DNA from: Chitinasiproducens palmae
Lineage (GTDB): Bacteria > Pseudomonadota > Gammaproteobacteria > Burkholderiales > Burkholderiaceae
Direction of reading: 5' to 3'
Assembly (NCBI RefSeq): GCF_900095735.1
Contig: NZ_FNLO01000013.1
Coordinates: 1 to 64,000 of the forward strand
DNA length: 64,000 bases
Part shown: piece by piece, positions 34,905-44,378 of the stretch
Position numbering within the stretch: position 1 is the first letter of the stretch
How the letters are laid out: every line of letters starts with the position of its first letter
Translations under genes and position numbers: made by a program
The notes under the pieces: model-generated
The model's database searches: none
What the model saw: only the letters and a program-made list of their open reading frames with translations
What the model was told of the DNA's origin: nothing

Positions 34905-35737
34905 GCCACCTCCGTGCGGTTGCCGTATTTCTTCAGTTGCGACGCGCCCGAGGCGGCGAGCGTCACGATGCCCAGCAGGATCACCCCGATCGCCGACGCC
35001 ATGTTCCAATCCATCGTCTCGCGGGTATAGAAATCCACCAGATTGGACATCATCACGTCGGTCCGGCCGCCGAGCAGCGCGGGGATCACGAAGAAGCCCA
35101 TCGACATCACGGTAGTGCTCAGCACCGCCGCCGCCACGCCGGGCAGACTGAGCGGCAGCGTGATGCGCAGGAAGATCCGCGGCGGCTTCGCGCCCATGAT
35201 CTCGGAGGCGCGATACAGCGCCTGATCGATCGCGAGCAGGCTCGCCAGCACCGGGAACACGATGAACGGGATCAGGTAATTGGTCATGCCCACCATCACG
35301 CCGAAGCGGTTGAACAGCATCGGCAACTGCACCTGCGTGTGCAGCACCGCGGACAGGAACTGGTTGACCAGCCCCGCCCGGCCAAGCAGCACCGTGAATG
35401 CATAGCTCTTGACCAGAATGCTGGTCCAGAACGGCACCAGCACCAGCACCATGTAGATCGCCCGGCGGCGCGGCGGCTGCTTGGCCAGATGCAGTGCGAT
35501 CGGATAGCCGAGCAGCAGGCTGGACAGCGACGCCAGCACGCTGATCTGGAACGTCGACCACAGCGTGCGCAGGAACAGCTCGCTGCCGGCAAGCCGCTTG
35601 TAGGCCGCCAGCGAAAAGCCGCCGTCCGGCCCGCTGAGGCTGGTGTACACCACGTAGCCGAGCGGCACCAGCATCACCAGGAACAGGAAAACCGCGGCTG
35701 GACCGACGTACAGCCAGCCATCGTTGCGACCTTTCAT
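34901..35737 (-). CDS. ABC transporter permease, PotB type
   Basis: A 278-residue permease with about six membrane segments. VLVPFWTSILVKSYAFTVLLGRAG is a PotB-type signature, and the EAA loop lies at EIMGAKPPRIFLRITLPLSLPGV. GAGAGA precedes the ATG. It pairs with the PotC-type gene to form the channel. Confidence 0.92.
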   Translation of the reverse strand: MKGRNDGWLYVGPAAVFLFLVMLVPLGYVVYTSLSGPDGGFSLAAYKRLAGSELFLRTLWSTFQISVLASLSSLLLGYPIALHLAKQPPRRRAIYMVLVLVPFWTSILVKSYAFTVLLGRAGLVNQFLSAVLHTQVQLPMLFNRFGVMVGMTNYLIPFIVFPVLASLLAIDQALYRASEIMGAKPPRIFLRITLPLSLPGVAAAVLSTTVMSMGFFVIPALLGGRTDVMMSNLVDFYTRETMDWNMASAIGVILLGIVTLAASGASQLKKYGNRTEVA

Positions 35738-35774
35738 AGCGTCTCTCTTGCGTGGGGGGTGCGGGGAACGGTGC

Positions 35775-36845
35775 TCAGCTCAGCACCCATTCCTTGAAGC
35801 GCAGCGTCAGTTCGTCGTAATGCTCGGCCCACCAGGCATCGTTGCTGATCAGGTTCATCTTGTTGTTCGGGTCCGACAGCCACTTGCGCACTTCCGGCTT
35901 CATCAGCGGCAACGCCTTCTTGCTGGCCGGCGTGTTGCCGTGAAGATTCATCAGTGCGGCCTGCCGATCCGGACGCAGCGCGAATTGCACGTAACGCATC
36001 GCGTTTTGCTTGTTCGGTGCATTCTTCAACACGACCAGATACTCCAGGCCGATCAGGTTCTGCTTGAACGAGAAACCGATCGGCTTGCCGCCTTCCTGGG
36101 CGGCTTTCGCGCGGGTGGCGTAGGTGTAGCTGTAGTCGACCTGGCCGGTCTCGACCAGCGTCGTGGTCTGCGGCGTCTGGTCCACCCACTTGCCGATATA
36201 GGGCTTGATACGGTTTAGTGCACGGAACGCCCGTTCCACGTCGAGCGGGTAGATCTTCTCCGGCGGCACGCCATCGGCCAGCAGCGCGATTTCGAGCGTC
36301 TCGCTGGCGCGATTGCGCAGCGTGCGTTGACCCGGGAATTTCTTGACGTCGAAGTAATCGGCGAAGGTCTGCGGATGCGTGTCGCCCGGATGCTTCTTTT
36401 CGTCCCAACAGATCCCGCCCGTGAAGCCGTAGAACGGCACGGCTTCCTTCGTCATCGGCGCGATCAGGTCGCTGCGGTCGAACAGCGCCGGGTCGAGCGG
36501 CTCCCAATAGCCGTTCTTCGAGCCGGTCATCGCCATCGGGCCGACCGCGTCGAACACATCCCATTCGACATTGCGGGTCATGACCTGTGCCTTGACCTTC
36601 GCGAGGTCCGGCGTGTCGATCAACGTCACCTTGACGCCGAATTCCTTCTCGAAGGGCTTGGCCAGTGCTTCTTCAACCGCGGTGCGGTAGTTGCCGCCCC
36701 AGCTCACCACGACCAGGTTCCCGGCCGCAAGCGCCTTGCGCGAGGTCAGCACCATCGGGGCGCCGATGGCGGTCGCGGCCAGCGCGGTGCCGGTGGTCTG
36801 CAAGAACTTGCGGCGGCCGGTGGCCTTGATGCTTTCGTTGGACAT
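35775..36845 (-). CDS. ABC transporter substrate-binding protein, PotD/spermidine-putrescine type, Tat signal
   Basis: A 356-residue periplasmic binding protein. The N-terminus has a twin-arginine-like motif GRRKFLQTTGTALAA with cleavage near ALAAG. The mature part begins NLVVVSWGGNYRTAVEEALAKPFEKEFG, typical of the extracellular solute-binding family 1 PotD group. TGAGGTC precedes the ATG. It stands between the DapA-like gene and the permeases. Polyamines are not the only ligands in this group; amino acid derivatives or organic acids are likely here. Confidence 0.9.
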   Translation of the reverse strand: MSNESIKATGRRKFLQTTGTALAATAIGAPMVLTSRKALAAGNLVVVSWGGNYRTAVEEALAKPFEKEFGVKVTLIDTPDLAKVKAQVMTRNVEWDVFDAVGPMAMTGSKNGYWEPLDPALFDRSDLIAPMTKEAVPFYGFTGGICWDEKKHPGDTHPQTFADYFDVKKFPGQRTLRNRASETLEIALLADGVPPEKIYPLDVERAFRALNRIKPYIGKWVDQTPQTTTLVETGQVDYSYTYATRAKAAQEGGKPIGFSFKQNLIGLEYLVVLKNAPNKQNAMRYVQFALRPDRQAALMNLHGNTPASKKALPLMKPEVRKWLSDPNNKMNLISNDAWWAEHYDELTLRFKEWVLS

Positions 36846-36855
36846 GTGAACGACC

Positions 36856-37773
36856 TCAGCTGAAGAAATGGGAGACTGTCGATTCGCGCTCGATGGATGC
36901 CGGGACGACGCCTGCAAGCCGCTCGCGTAGCGCGGCGCTGGCCGCGCGCAGCGGCGGCAAAACGTCCGGCGTGCCCCAGCCAAGCAGTGTCATGGCCGCC
37001 TTGATCGGCGCGGGGTTCGGCTCCGCGAACACGGCGTCGATCAGCGGACGCAGGCTGGCGTGCAGCGCGATTGCCTCGGCCAGCCGCCCCTCCTGCGCCA
37101 GCCGCAAGACGGCCGCCCACTGCTTCGGCACCAGGTTGGAACTCGAAATGATGCCGCCCACCGCGCCCATCGCGATATGCAGTGGGAAAACGTCTTCTTC
37201 GCCGGTCAGGATCGCGATCTTGTCGCGCGCCAGTTCGGCTGCGCGCATCTGCTGAGCGAGGTCGGGATTGCAGGCCTTGATGCCTACCACGCGGGTAAGT
37301 TCGGCGAGCCGGTCGACGGTCTCGTAGTGCAGGGACACACCGGTGCGGTACGGAATTTCGTAGAGAATGATGTCCGCGTCGACCGCATCCGAAAACGCCC
37401 GGAAGTAGTCGACGATGCCGTCCTGGGTGGGACGAAAATAGTACGGGGTAACGACCATCAACGCCTTTGCGCCGGCTGCGACAAACGCTTTCGCGTTGTC
37501 GACCGCATCGCCCAGTCCGGGGGACAGGATCCCCGGGATGACCGGCGTAGCGCCATCGGCGGCTTCGAGGCAGGTCGTCACGACATTCAGCCGCTGCGCA
37601 GCGGTCAGCGACGTGTATTCGCCGGTGCCACCGAGCGGCACGACTGCGTCCGCGCCAGCCGCCGCCATGCGCCGCACATGATCGGACAGCAGCCCGGCCG
37701 CAAGCCGGCCGTCGCCGTCGAAGGGCGTCGGCACTGCTGTCAAGATGCCCGAATACTTGTACTGCACGCTCAT
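36856..37773 (-). CDS. DapA / N-acetylneuraminate lyase family protein
   Basis: A 305-residue class I aldolase-fold protein. The Schiff-base lysine is expected in VVGIKACNPD, the catalytic Tyr in ILYEIPYRTG, and the GGTGEYTSL motif marks carboxylate binding. A clear GGAGAT precedes the ATG. As first gene of an operon with a PotD-type importer and a D-2-hydroxy acid type flavoprotein, it is more likely a catabolic lyase or deaminase than the biosynthetic DapA. One family option is the pyrroline-4-hydroxy-2-carboxylate deaminase of hydroxyproline degradation. That is a hypothesis only. Confidence 0.85.
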   Translation of the reverse strand: MSVQYKYSGILTAVPTPFDGDGRLAAGLLSDHVRRMAAAGADAVVPLGGTGEYTSLTAAQRLNVVTTCLEAADGATPVIPGILSPGLGDAVDNAKAFVAAGAKALMVVTPYYFRPTQDGIVDYFRAFSDAVDADIILYEIPYRTGVSLHYETVDRLAELTRVVGIKACNPDLAQQMRAAELARDKIAILTGEEDVFPLHIAMGAVGGIISSSNLVPKQWAAVLRLAQEGRLAEAIALHASLRPLIDAVFAEPNPAPIKAAMTLLGWGTPDVLPPLRAASAALRERLAGVVPASIERESTVSHFFS

Positions 37774-38396
37774 ATCTCCTCGCCTGGTTTTGTTGCACTG
37801 CGGCACGATTTCCGCCCCGTACACGCCTGCTGCTGCCATGCCCGAACATAAGGCTTCAAAAATGCCGTTCTGGCAGCATCAGTCGCTCTGACGCTCTTCA
37901 TAACGCAACCTTATTCATATCCTAAGCGCGACGGCTGCTAAGGTGCCAGCCAACGTGCCAGCCAAGGTGCCAGCTAAGTTTTTTGCCAAGGTAACAGCGC
38001 GCATCGGTGGCGCCGAACCAGTGCCGCCTCGCGGCACACCGGTCCGAGCCCCGCCCACCGGGCCGCCCTGCCGTGGCGAGCGCTGCCGGGTGCCAGTCCG
38101 ACTTGCGCCAAGCCCGGCCCGCGCCTCGCTTGCCTCGTTGAAAAAGGGCAACGCCCGCGGCGACACGACCGAAGTCGCGCCGGCGCAGGCGTTCGGAATG
38201 ACGAGGCTGCGGCGGCGGCCGGGTAGCGGCCTAGCGAGCGCCGACTAGCTGCCGTCTGACGGCCGGCGCGCGTGGGCGGACCGCCCGAACCAGCCGGACG
38301 GCCGGCAGCGGGTGGGGAGCGCGGCCCGCGATGACCGTCGCCGCGCGCCGCCCGGTGGCGCGACCGATGCCCCGCTGACGGCGGGGATCGCTCTGC
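37774..38396. other. Long intergenic region without a gene
   Basis: About 620 bases between the leftward DapA-like operon and the end of the P5C dehydrogenase gene. The left part holds the operon promoter region. It includes ATAACGCAACCTTAT at 37900-37914, an ATAA-N7-TTAT dyad resembling a LysR-type T-N11-A box. The right part is GC-rich with a 12-bp tandem repeat array, listed separately. I see no convincing protein or RNA gene. Confidence 0.55.
37940..37999. repeat. 12-bp tandem repeat, five units
   Basis: Units AAGGTGCCAGCC, AACGTGCCAGCC and AAGGTGCCAGCT are nearly identical. Two more degenerate units (AAGTTTTTTGCC, AAGGTAACAGCG) keep the 12-base phase. Read on the minus strand this gives an LAGT-like peptide repeat, but no gene is supported there. 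Confidence 0.8.
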
Positions 38397-40025
38397 TCAG
38401 GCACCGAAACGCCAGTCGCGAACCGGCGCGTAGTTATCCTTCACCACCCGGGGCGAGGTCCAGCGCAGCAGATTCAGGAACGAGCCGGCCTTGTCGTTCG
38501 TGCCGCTCGCGCGCGTGCCGCCAAACGGCTGCTGACCGAGCATCGCGCCGGTCGGCTTGTCGTTCAGATACAGGTTGCCGGCAGCGTTGACCAGCGCGTC
38601 CTCGGCCTGATGCAGTGCGAAGCGGTCGGTCGAGAAGATCGAGCCGGTCAGCGCATAGGGGCTGGTCGCATCGATCAACGCCAGCGTCTCGGTCCAGTCG
38701 GCATCGTCATAGACGAACACCGCGAGGACCGGTCCGAACAGTTCTTCCTGCATCAAAGCGTGGCGCGGATCGTTGACGCGCAGCACGGTCGGCTCGACGA
38801 AATAGCCAGGATCGGACCACGACTTGCCGCCGTATACGAACTCGACGCCACTGTCCTCACGCGCGGCCGCCAGCGCGTTGCTGATCTTGCGATGCGATGC
38901 CTCGCTGATCACCGCGCCCATGAAGGTCTTGGGATCGGCCACGTCGCCCACCCGCAATTCCGCCAGGCGCTCCTTGAGCTGTCGCGAGACTTCCGGCCAG
39001 AGCGACTTCGGCACGTAGGCACGCGATGCGGCGCTGCACTTCTGGCCCTGGTAGCCGAAGGCACCGCGCACCAGCGCGATCGACAGCGCGTCCACATCGG
39101 CAGAAGCGTGCGCCAACACGAAATCCTTGCCGCCGGTCTCACCGACGAGGCGCGGCAGCGAGCGATAGGCGTCGACCTTGCCGGCCACTTCCTTCCAGAG
39201 CGACTGGAAGACCGCCGAGCTGCCGGTGAAGTGAATGCCCGCCAGCTCGGCGGACGCCAACGCGACGCGCGTGGTCAGCACGGCGTCGCCCGGCACGAAA
39301 TTGATCACGCCCGGCGGCAGGCCTGCCTCTTCGAGCGCCTCGTAACAAATGAAATTCGCCAGCGCGGACTTCTCCGAGGGCTTCCACAGCACGGTATTGC
39401 CCATCACGGCGGGCGCGGTGGTCAGGTTGCCGCCGATCGCCGTGAAATTGAACGGCGAGATCGCGTACACGAAGCCTTCCAGCGGCCGCCAGTCCGTCCG
39501 GTTGGCCGCGCCGGCCACCGACAGCGGCTGCTCGGCATGGACCTTCGCCGCATTGAAGGCGTTGAAGCGAAAGAAGTCGATCAACTCGCAAGCGCTGTCC
39601 GGCTCGGCTTCCTCGATCGTCTTGCTCTGGCCGAGCATGGTCGCCGCATTGATGCGGATGCGCTCCCGCGTGGCGACGATCTCGGCAGCGCGATGCAGGA
39701 TGGCCGCCCGGCTGGCCAGCGTCAGGCTCGCCCAGTCCCTGGCCACCGAGCGCGCGTTGACGATCGCTTCGCGGATCTGCGCCTCGGTCGGACGGTGGAT
39801 CCGCGCCAGCACGCGCTGGTGATCGTGCGGCGCGCGCACTTCAACGACATCGTTCGAAAACAGGCGCTTGCCGCCGATCACAGTCGGAATCTCGACGACC
39901 TCGCGTACGGCCAGCGCGCGTTCGAGCTGTCGCGCGCCCTCGCTGCCCGGACGGAACGACATTTCCGGTTCGTTGGCCGGGTACGGAAGTTGAGGACCTG
40001 TTATCACGGTTGCTCCTTGTTTCAT
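38397..40025 (-). CDS. pruA: L-glutamate gamma-semialdehyde (1-pyrroline-5-carboxylate) dehydrogenase, stand-alone
   Basis: A 542-residue NAD-dependent aldehyde dehydrogenase oxidising P5C/glutamate semialdehyde to glutamate. The catalytic Glu is in LPRLVGETGGKDF and the nucleophile Cys in GYQGQKCSAASRAY. The long N-terminal region and FEVE-type contacts agree with the P5CDH subfamily (FNFTAIGGNLTTAPAVMGN, QQPFGGTRASGTNDKAG). Most Burkholderiales use the PutA fusion, so a stand-alone enzyme suggests a specialised catabolic role, perhaps with the hydroxyproline-type genes nearby. The neighbouring LysR gene lies 192 bases upstream on the same strand. Confidence 0.92.
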   Translation of the reverse strand: MKQGATVITGPQLPYPANEPEMSFRPGSEGARQLERALAVREVVEIPTVIGGKRLFSNDVVEVRAPHDHQRVLARIHRPTEAQIREAIVNARSVARDWASLTLASRAAILHRAAEIVATRERIRINAATMLGQSKTIEEAEPDSACELIDFFRFNAFNAAKVHAEQPLSVAGAANRTDWRPLEGFVYAISPFNFTAIGGNLTTAPAVMGNTVLWKPSEKSALANFICYEALEEAGLPPGVINFVPGDAVLTTRVALASAELAGIHFTGSSAVFQSLWKEVAGKVDAYRSLPRLVGETGGKDFVLAHASADVDALSIALVRGAFGYQGQKCSAASRAYVPKSLWPEVSRQLKERLAELRVGDVADPKTFMGAVISEASHRKISNALAAAREDSGVEFVYGGKSWSDPGYFVEPTVLRVNDPRHALMQEELFGPVLAVFVYDDADWTETLALIDATSPYALTGSIFSTDRFALHQAEDALVNAAGNLYLNDKPTGAMLGQQPFGGTRASGTNDKAGSFLNLLRWTSPRVVKDNYAPVRDWRFGA

Positions 40026-40217
40026 CGATCATCGAGGGGACCCGCGACGGGCGGCCTGTCTTGCCCGACGCCGGGGCGCACAGGGCGCGCGAAGGCGTGG
40101 CGAACGCGTCAGTCCCGGAACCGCCAGCCTACGCGGCACGCGTGCAGACCCGCCCAAGTCAAGCCGAGCTTATGCTCAGGATTTACCGCGCTTATGAATC
40201 CCTGCCCGCCGCCTGGC

Positions 40218-41207
40218 TCAATAGCCTTCGAACGAATACACCTCGTCGGGCGGCAGCGCGAGCGCCTGGCCGATGGCGCGGGAGATCTGCTTCTGGTACG
40301 ACTGGCGCAGCAGATCGTGCATCTGGCCCGGCAGATTGCCCAACTCGTTCTCCCGAGAGGCGAGGAACAGGGTGCGCCGCAGCGGCTCGTACCGCCGGCC
40401 GCGGCGGGTGAAGCTGGTCAGCGGCACCAGCTTCACCTGGGGCACGAAATGCCGGGACTGCCAGATGCACAGCGGCGTGGTAATGGCGAAACCCAGCCCG
40501 GCGGCGACCAGGCTGAGCATCGGGTCGGTCGCATCGAACTCGCACGTGCGTTCGATGTGATCGGACTGTGCCATCAGATAGGCGTCGACATGCTGTCCGA
40601 TCACCGACCGGGCGCTGTAGCGGATCAGCGGCAGGTGGCGACCGAGGTCGGCCAGCGACTCGCAGCCTTCCATCTCGAATTCGCGCGGCAGGACCACGTG
40701 ATAGGGCTCGGAGAACAGCTTCTGCCGACGGATGCCGGGCGCGCTGCTCACGCCGGTGGTCGTCACCGCCAGGTCGAGTTGACGTGCGTCGAGCTGCGCG
40801 TCGAGCGCCGGCGTGATGCCGGACCACAGGCGGATCTGCTGCGAGGTGCCGGTCAATGCGCGAATGATGATCGGACCGAGCGTGGCGGCAAACGAATCGA
40901 CACAGCCCAAGCGCACGACGATGCGCTTCGCGCGGGTCACGTTGCGCACGCCCTCGACCATCTGCTCGGCGCTCTGCAGGATGGTCGTCGCGTGTTCGAA
41001 CAGGCGCTGGCCGGCGGCGGTAGGCCGTGCCGGCCGCGTCGAGCGGTCGAGCAGAACCGTATCGAGCAGGCTTTCGACCGACTTGACTCGCTGGGATACG
41101 CCGGCCTGCGAAATCCTGAGCCGCTTCGCGGCTTCGGAAATCGACCCGGTCTCGACCACGGCGACCCAACTCTCGAGCAATTCCCAGTCGGGATATTGCC
41201 CGGTCAT
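40218..41207 (-). CDS. LysR family transcriptional regulator
   Basis: A 329-residue regulator. The N-terminal winged helix is WELLESWVAVVETGSISEAAKRLRISQAGVSQRVKSVE, and the LysR substrate-binding domain follows from about residue 95. The ATG at 41207 has GAGAGAAAG directly upstream; an ATG four codons earlier (41219) is also possible. The SQAGVSQRVKSVE pattern is somewhat like the ArgP/LysG branch, which responds to amino acids. It lies upstream of pruA on the same strand and is likely to control it or the DapA-like operon, though this is inferred. Confidence 0.88.
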   Translation of the reverse strand: MTGQYPDWELLESWVAVVETGSISEAAKRLRISQAGVSQRVKSVESLLDTVLLDRSTRPARPTAAGQRLFEHATTILQSAEQMVEGVRNVTRAKRIVVRLGCVDSFAATLGPIIIRALTGTSQQIRLWSGITPALDAQLDARQLDLAVTTTGVSSAPGIRRQKLFSEPYHVVLPREFEMEGCESLADLGRHLPLIRYSARSVIGQHVDAYLMAQSDHIERTCEFDATDPMLSLVAAGLGFAITTPLCIWQSRHFVPQVKLVPLTSFTRRGRRYEPLRRTLFLASRENELGNLPGQMHDLLRQSYQKQISRAIGQALALPPDEVYSFEGY

Positions 41208-41465
41208 GCTTTCTCTCATAGCCCTTTTCGGCAGTCCTTTCCGCCTGGAATGTAGCACAAGGCGCCAAGTCGAAAAGTTGGCGACGGCGCCGCCGCGCGC
41301 GCCCAGTTGCCAACCGCGCCAACCCCGCCAACCCCGCCGACCCGGCATCACTGTTGCTTCGGGTGCATGCCGCGTCGGCCGGGCCGATCGAAGTCGCCGC
41401 TCGCCGCCCTGCCTCGCGTCTCACCTCCCGTCTCACCTCCCGCCGCACGGAGTCTCCGGCAGTCG

Positions 41466-43142
41466 ATGAAAGCCAAGCCGAACCCTGCCAATGCCGCAAC
41501 GCCAGCCGGTGCCGGCACCGACGAACCGGACCGTCCGGAAGGCAGCGTGCGGGCGCCGGCGCAGCAACCGGCCGCGTTACGGTGGCGACGCCTGCGCCAC
41601 ACGTTGTGGCGCGCCCGGCCGAGCCTGACGGCGTTCGTGTTCCTGCTGCTGAGCGGGGTGGTGCTGGCGGTGACGTGCTACGAGGTCGACCTGTTCGTCG
41701 CCGATGGCGCGCCGACCGTCGAGAACACGATCGAACTCGACGAGATGCTGTTGATCAGCACCGTCCTGCTGATCGGCATGCTCGCTTTTTCGATGCAACG
41801 CTACATTGCCCAGCGTCGCGAAATGCGGCGGCGCCTTGACGCCGAACGGCACGTGCGCGAGCTGGCTTACCAGGATCCGCTGACCGGCCTGCCGAACCGG
41901 CGTCAATTCGAGGAAGCGCTGGAGCTCGCAGCGGCTGCGCCGCCCGCGGCCGGCTCCGTCCATGCGCTGCTGATGCTCGATCTGAATGGCTTCAAATACG
42001 TCAACGACGTCTACGGTCACGACGCGGGAGACGCGGTGCTGATGGGCGTTGCGCAGCGCCTGCGGGCCACGCTGCGCGACGCTCAGCTCGCCGCCCGCCT
42101 GGGTGGCGACGAGTTCGTGCTGCTCGCGCGCGATCTGCTGGGCCCGGAAGCGGCGTCCAGCATCGCCCTTCGCATCCTGCAGGCGCTTGCGCAGCCGATC
42201 GTCGTCGACGGCATCGCACACACCATCGGCACCGGCATCGGCATCGCGCTGCTGCCTGCCGACGCGAGCAGCGGCGAGGAAGCGATGCGCAAGGCGGACG
42301 TTGCGCTGTACCGCGCCAAAGCCGAGCGTCGGCCCGCCTGGCGCTTCTTCGAGGAAGACATGGACCGGATGGTCCGCGAGCGCAAACGGCTGGAAGACGC
42401 GCTCAAGACCGCCCTTGCCGAAGACCGCATCGTGGCACGCTTCCGTCCATCCTATACGCTGCGCACCGGCCGCATCGCCGGCTTCGAGGCCCTGCCGCAC
42501 TGGGTCGAAGCAGGCGGCGATGGGCCGCCGCCCGAGCGCTTCCTGCCGATCGCGGCGGAAACCGGGTTGATCCACGCGCTGGCGCTGCGTGTTGCCGAGC
42601 GCGCGTTCGACGCGGCACGGCAATGGCCGGTCGAGGTGACGCTTGCCCTGAACGTCCTGCCCGGTCAGTTGAGCGACCGCAACCTGCCCCGCACGCTGCT
42701 CGGCGCGCTGGCCCGCGCCGGTCTGTCGCCGCAACGGCTGCAGGTCGACATTGCGGAGAACATGGTCGTGCAGCAACTGCAAGCCACCCGCGCGCTGGTC
42801 GAACCGCTGCAGGCTGCCGGGGTGTCGGTGGCGCTGGATCATTTCGGCACCGGGTACTCGAACCTGTACCACATGCAGCAGTTGCGCTTCGACAAGGTGA
42901 AGATTGATCGACGACTGATCGAGCAACTGGACGGCAGCGGCGACGCCAAGCTGGTGCGGGCGCTGGTCGGCCTCGGGCACGGTCTCGGTGTGCCGGTCAG
43001 CGCGGACGGCCTGGACGCGTGCGAGGACCGCCGCGAATTGCTCAACTCGGGCGTACAGGAAGGCCAGAGCGGTGCGATCGCGCTGTCGGCCGAGCAGGCC
43101 TACGTGGCGGTGATGGCCGGCCCTGCCCGCTTACCGCACTGA
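41466..43142 (+). CDS. Membrane GGDEF/EAL protein with a degenerate EAL domain
   Basis: A 558-residue c-di-GMP-related protein. Two membrane helices lie at about residues 55-78 and 93-115. The GGDEF domain at about 135-300 is intact (GGDEF at 213-217), predicting diguanylate cyclase activity. The inhibitory RxxD site reads RDAQ, so feedback inhibition is probably weak. The C-terminal EAL domain keeps FEAL but lacks key residues: DDFG is DHFG (Asp458, His459), and the EGVE and QGY motifs are altered (ADGLD, GQSG). It is therefore likely a non-catalytic sensor or binding domain. A GTG- or ATG-rich upstream frame was rejected. Confidence 0.88.
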   Translation: MKAKPNPANAATPAGAGTDEPDRPEGSVRAPAQQPAALRWRRLRHTLWRARPSLTAFVFLLLSGVVLAVTCYEVDLFVADGAPTVENTIELDEMLLISTVLLIGMLAFSMQRYIAQRREMRRRLDAERHVRELAYQDPLTGLPNRRQFEEALELAAAAPPAAGSVHALLMLDLNGFKYVNDVYGHDAGDAVLMGVAQRLRATLRDAQLAARLGGDEFVLLARDLLGPEAASSIALRILQALAQPIVVDGIAHTIGTGIGIALLPADASSGEEAMRKADVALYRAKAERRPAWRFFEEDMDRMVRERKRLEDALKTALAEDRIVARFRPSYTLRTGRIAGFEALPHWVEAGGDGPPPERFLPIAAETGLIHALALRVAERAFDAARQWPVEVTLALNVLPGQLSDRNLPRTLLGALARAGLSPQRLQVDIAENMVVQQLQATRALVEPLQAAGVSVALDHFGTGYSNLYHMQQLRFDKVKIDRRLIEQLDGSGDAKLVRALVGLGHGLGVPVSADGLDACEDRRELLNSGVQEGQSGAIALSAEQAYVAVMAGPARLPH

Positions 43143-43234
43143 TTGCACTGATTGCACAGACTGGACCGACGCCGCCGGCTCGGCTGCAGCGCCGGTGCCA
43201 CGTCGGCTTGCAGGCATACGCCAGTCGCCAAAGG

Positions 43235-44119
43235 TCAGTCGCCGAAGTCCAGCGCGGCGTCGACTTCGTCACCGACGGCCAGGCAGGCTGGAGCGCCGGC
43301 GCGCACCACCGCGTTCTGGCCGAAGGTCACGCCGCCGCCGACCCGGGGGTCGGCGCGGTAGGTCGAAAGCGTGTCGTTCGGTTCATGCGGCCAGTGCGGA
43401 TCGCGCAAGCCGGTCAGCTGATCGATGCCGGGGATCGGGCAGCGCGCGCACGGCTTCACCAGCCGCAGGGTAACGTCGCGCTGCACCACGTCGAGCGTCG
43501 CCGCATAGTCCTCCTCATACGCGTCCCAGTCGCTCAGCACGACGTTGGCGCGAAAGCGGTCCATCGGAATGGCCGGCGCCCCCTTGCTCTGTAGGCGTGC
43601 GTTGAGATCGTGCAGCGACGCCTCGTTGGTCACGAGCAGCGGAAAGCCGTCGGCGAAACGGAATGGCACATCGACCGTCCCGACCCACTCACGGCTTGCC
43701 CAGCGCCGGGCCTCCGGTGCGAAGCGGACCAGCCGGACCGGCGCGCCGAGCGCATCCGAGAACCAGGCGGCCGCGCCGTCGCCCTCGTCGCGAGCCGGCA
43801 TGGCGTCGCGCCACACGCTCACCTCGGGCACCGGGCGCGTCGGCGCGGGCTGCAACGCCAGCCGCAGCGGCTCGCGGCCTGGTATGGACACGTGCAGCAT
43901 GCCGTCGCCCCCGCCCGCCGCGTGGCAGTCGCCTTCGAGGGTGGCCTGTATGCGGGCCATTGCCGGCAAAGTACGCTGCGACACGAAGCGCCCGGCGTCA
44001 TCCACCAACATCCACTCACGGTCCCACGCAAGCCCGTGCTCGAGCAACGGCCAATGCGCGACGGTCATCGCCGCGCACGACTTGATTGGATAGAGATGCA
44101 GCGAGCGGATGCGGGGCAT
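43235..44119 (-). CDS. MOSC domain protein, YcbX/MOSC_N type
   Basis: A 294-residue protein with an N-terminal MOSC beta-barrel domain (RIRSLHLYPIKSCAAM, HGLAWDREWMLVD) and a C-terminal MOSC domain. The conserved Cys lies in LVKPCARCPIPGID. Such proteins bind the molybdenum cofactor and act in reduction of N-hydroxylated compounds, as in YcbX and mARC. The C-terminal ferredoxin domain of YcbX is absent, so a separate electron donor is needed. The ATG at 44119 follows a long frame that lacks family similarity. Confidence 0.87.
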   Translation of the reverse strand: MPRIRSLHLYPIKSCAAMTVAHWPLLEHGLAWDREWMLVDDAGRFVSQRTLPAMARIQATLEGDCHAAGGGDGMLHVSIPGREPLRLALQPAPTRPVPEVSVWRDAMPARDEGDGAAAWFSDALGAPVRLVRFAPEARRWASREWVGTVDVPFRFADGFPLLVTNEASLHDLNARLQSKGAPAIPMDRFRANVVLSDWDAYEEDYAATLDVVQRDVTLRLVKPCARCPIPGIDQLTGLRDPHWPHEPNDTLSTYRADPRVGGGVTFGQNAVVRAGAPACLAVGDEVDAALDFGD

Positions 44120-44209
44120 GAGAGGCAGCTGGGGCAAGGGTGGCAGGTGCGGCGGTCGGCGGGACCAGGGCGCGGCGTGCGTTGCGGCGTGCGGCCGGAG
44201 TCTAGCGCA

Positions 44210-44312
44210 ATTGTAGGCGCGTCCTCCGGCCGGCACGCGCCGGCGTGCGCACGCGCGGCGCGTGGGCCGGCCCGCGCACCGGTGCAACGGCGGCCGGCCC
44301 ACGCGCTACAAT
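44210..44312. promoter_or_regulatory. Mirror-image -10 boxes of two divergent genes
   Basis: TACAAT occurs on the minus strand at 44210-44215, about 90 bases before the MOSC gene. It also occurs on the plus strand at 44307-44312, about 67 bases before the hypothetical gene. The DNA between them is GC-rich with many overlapping short inverted repeats. No clear -35 boxes were found, so promoter status is tentative. Confidence 0.3.
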
Positions 44313-44378
44313 ACCTGCCCCGCACAAGGCGCATCCAGGCGCCAGCCAACCCAGCCGGCCAACCAGCCGGCCGTACCG

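Noticed and set aside
37915-38166. 83-codon minus-strand frame with LAGT repeats
   Set aside because: The peptide repeat simply reflects the 12-bp tandem DNA repeat. There is no ribosome-binding site or family match.
44222-44310. GC-rich inverted repeats suggesting a terminator
   Set aside because: The region lies between divergent gene starts and has no T-tract, so termination is unlikely.
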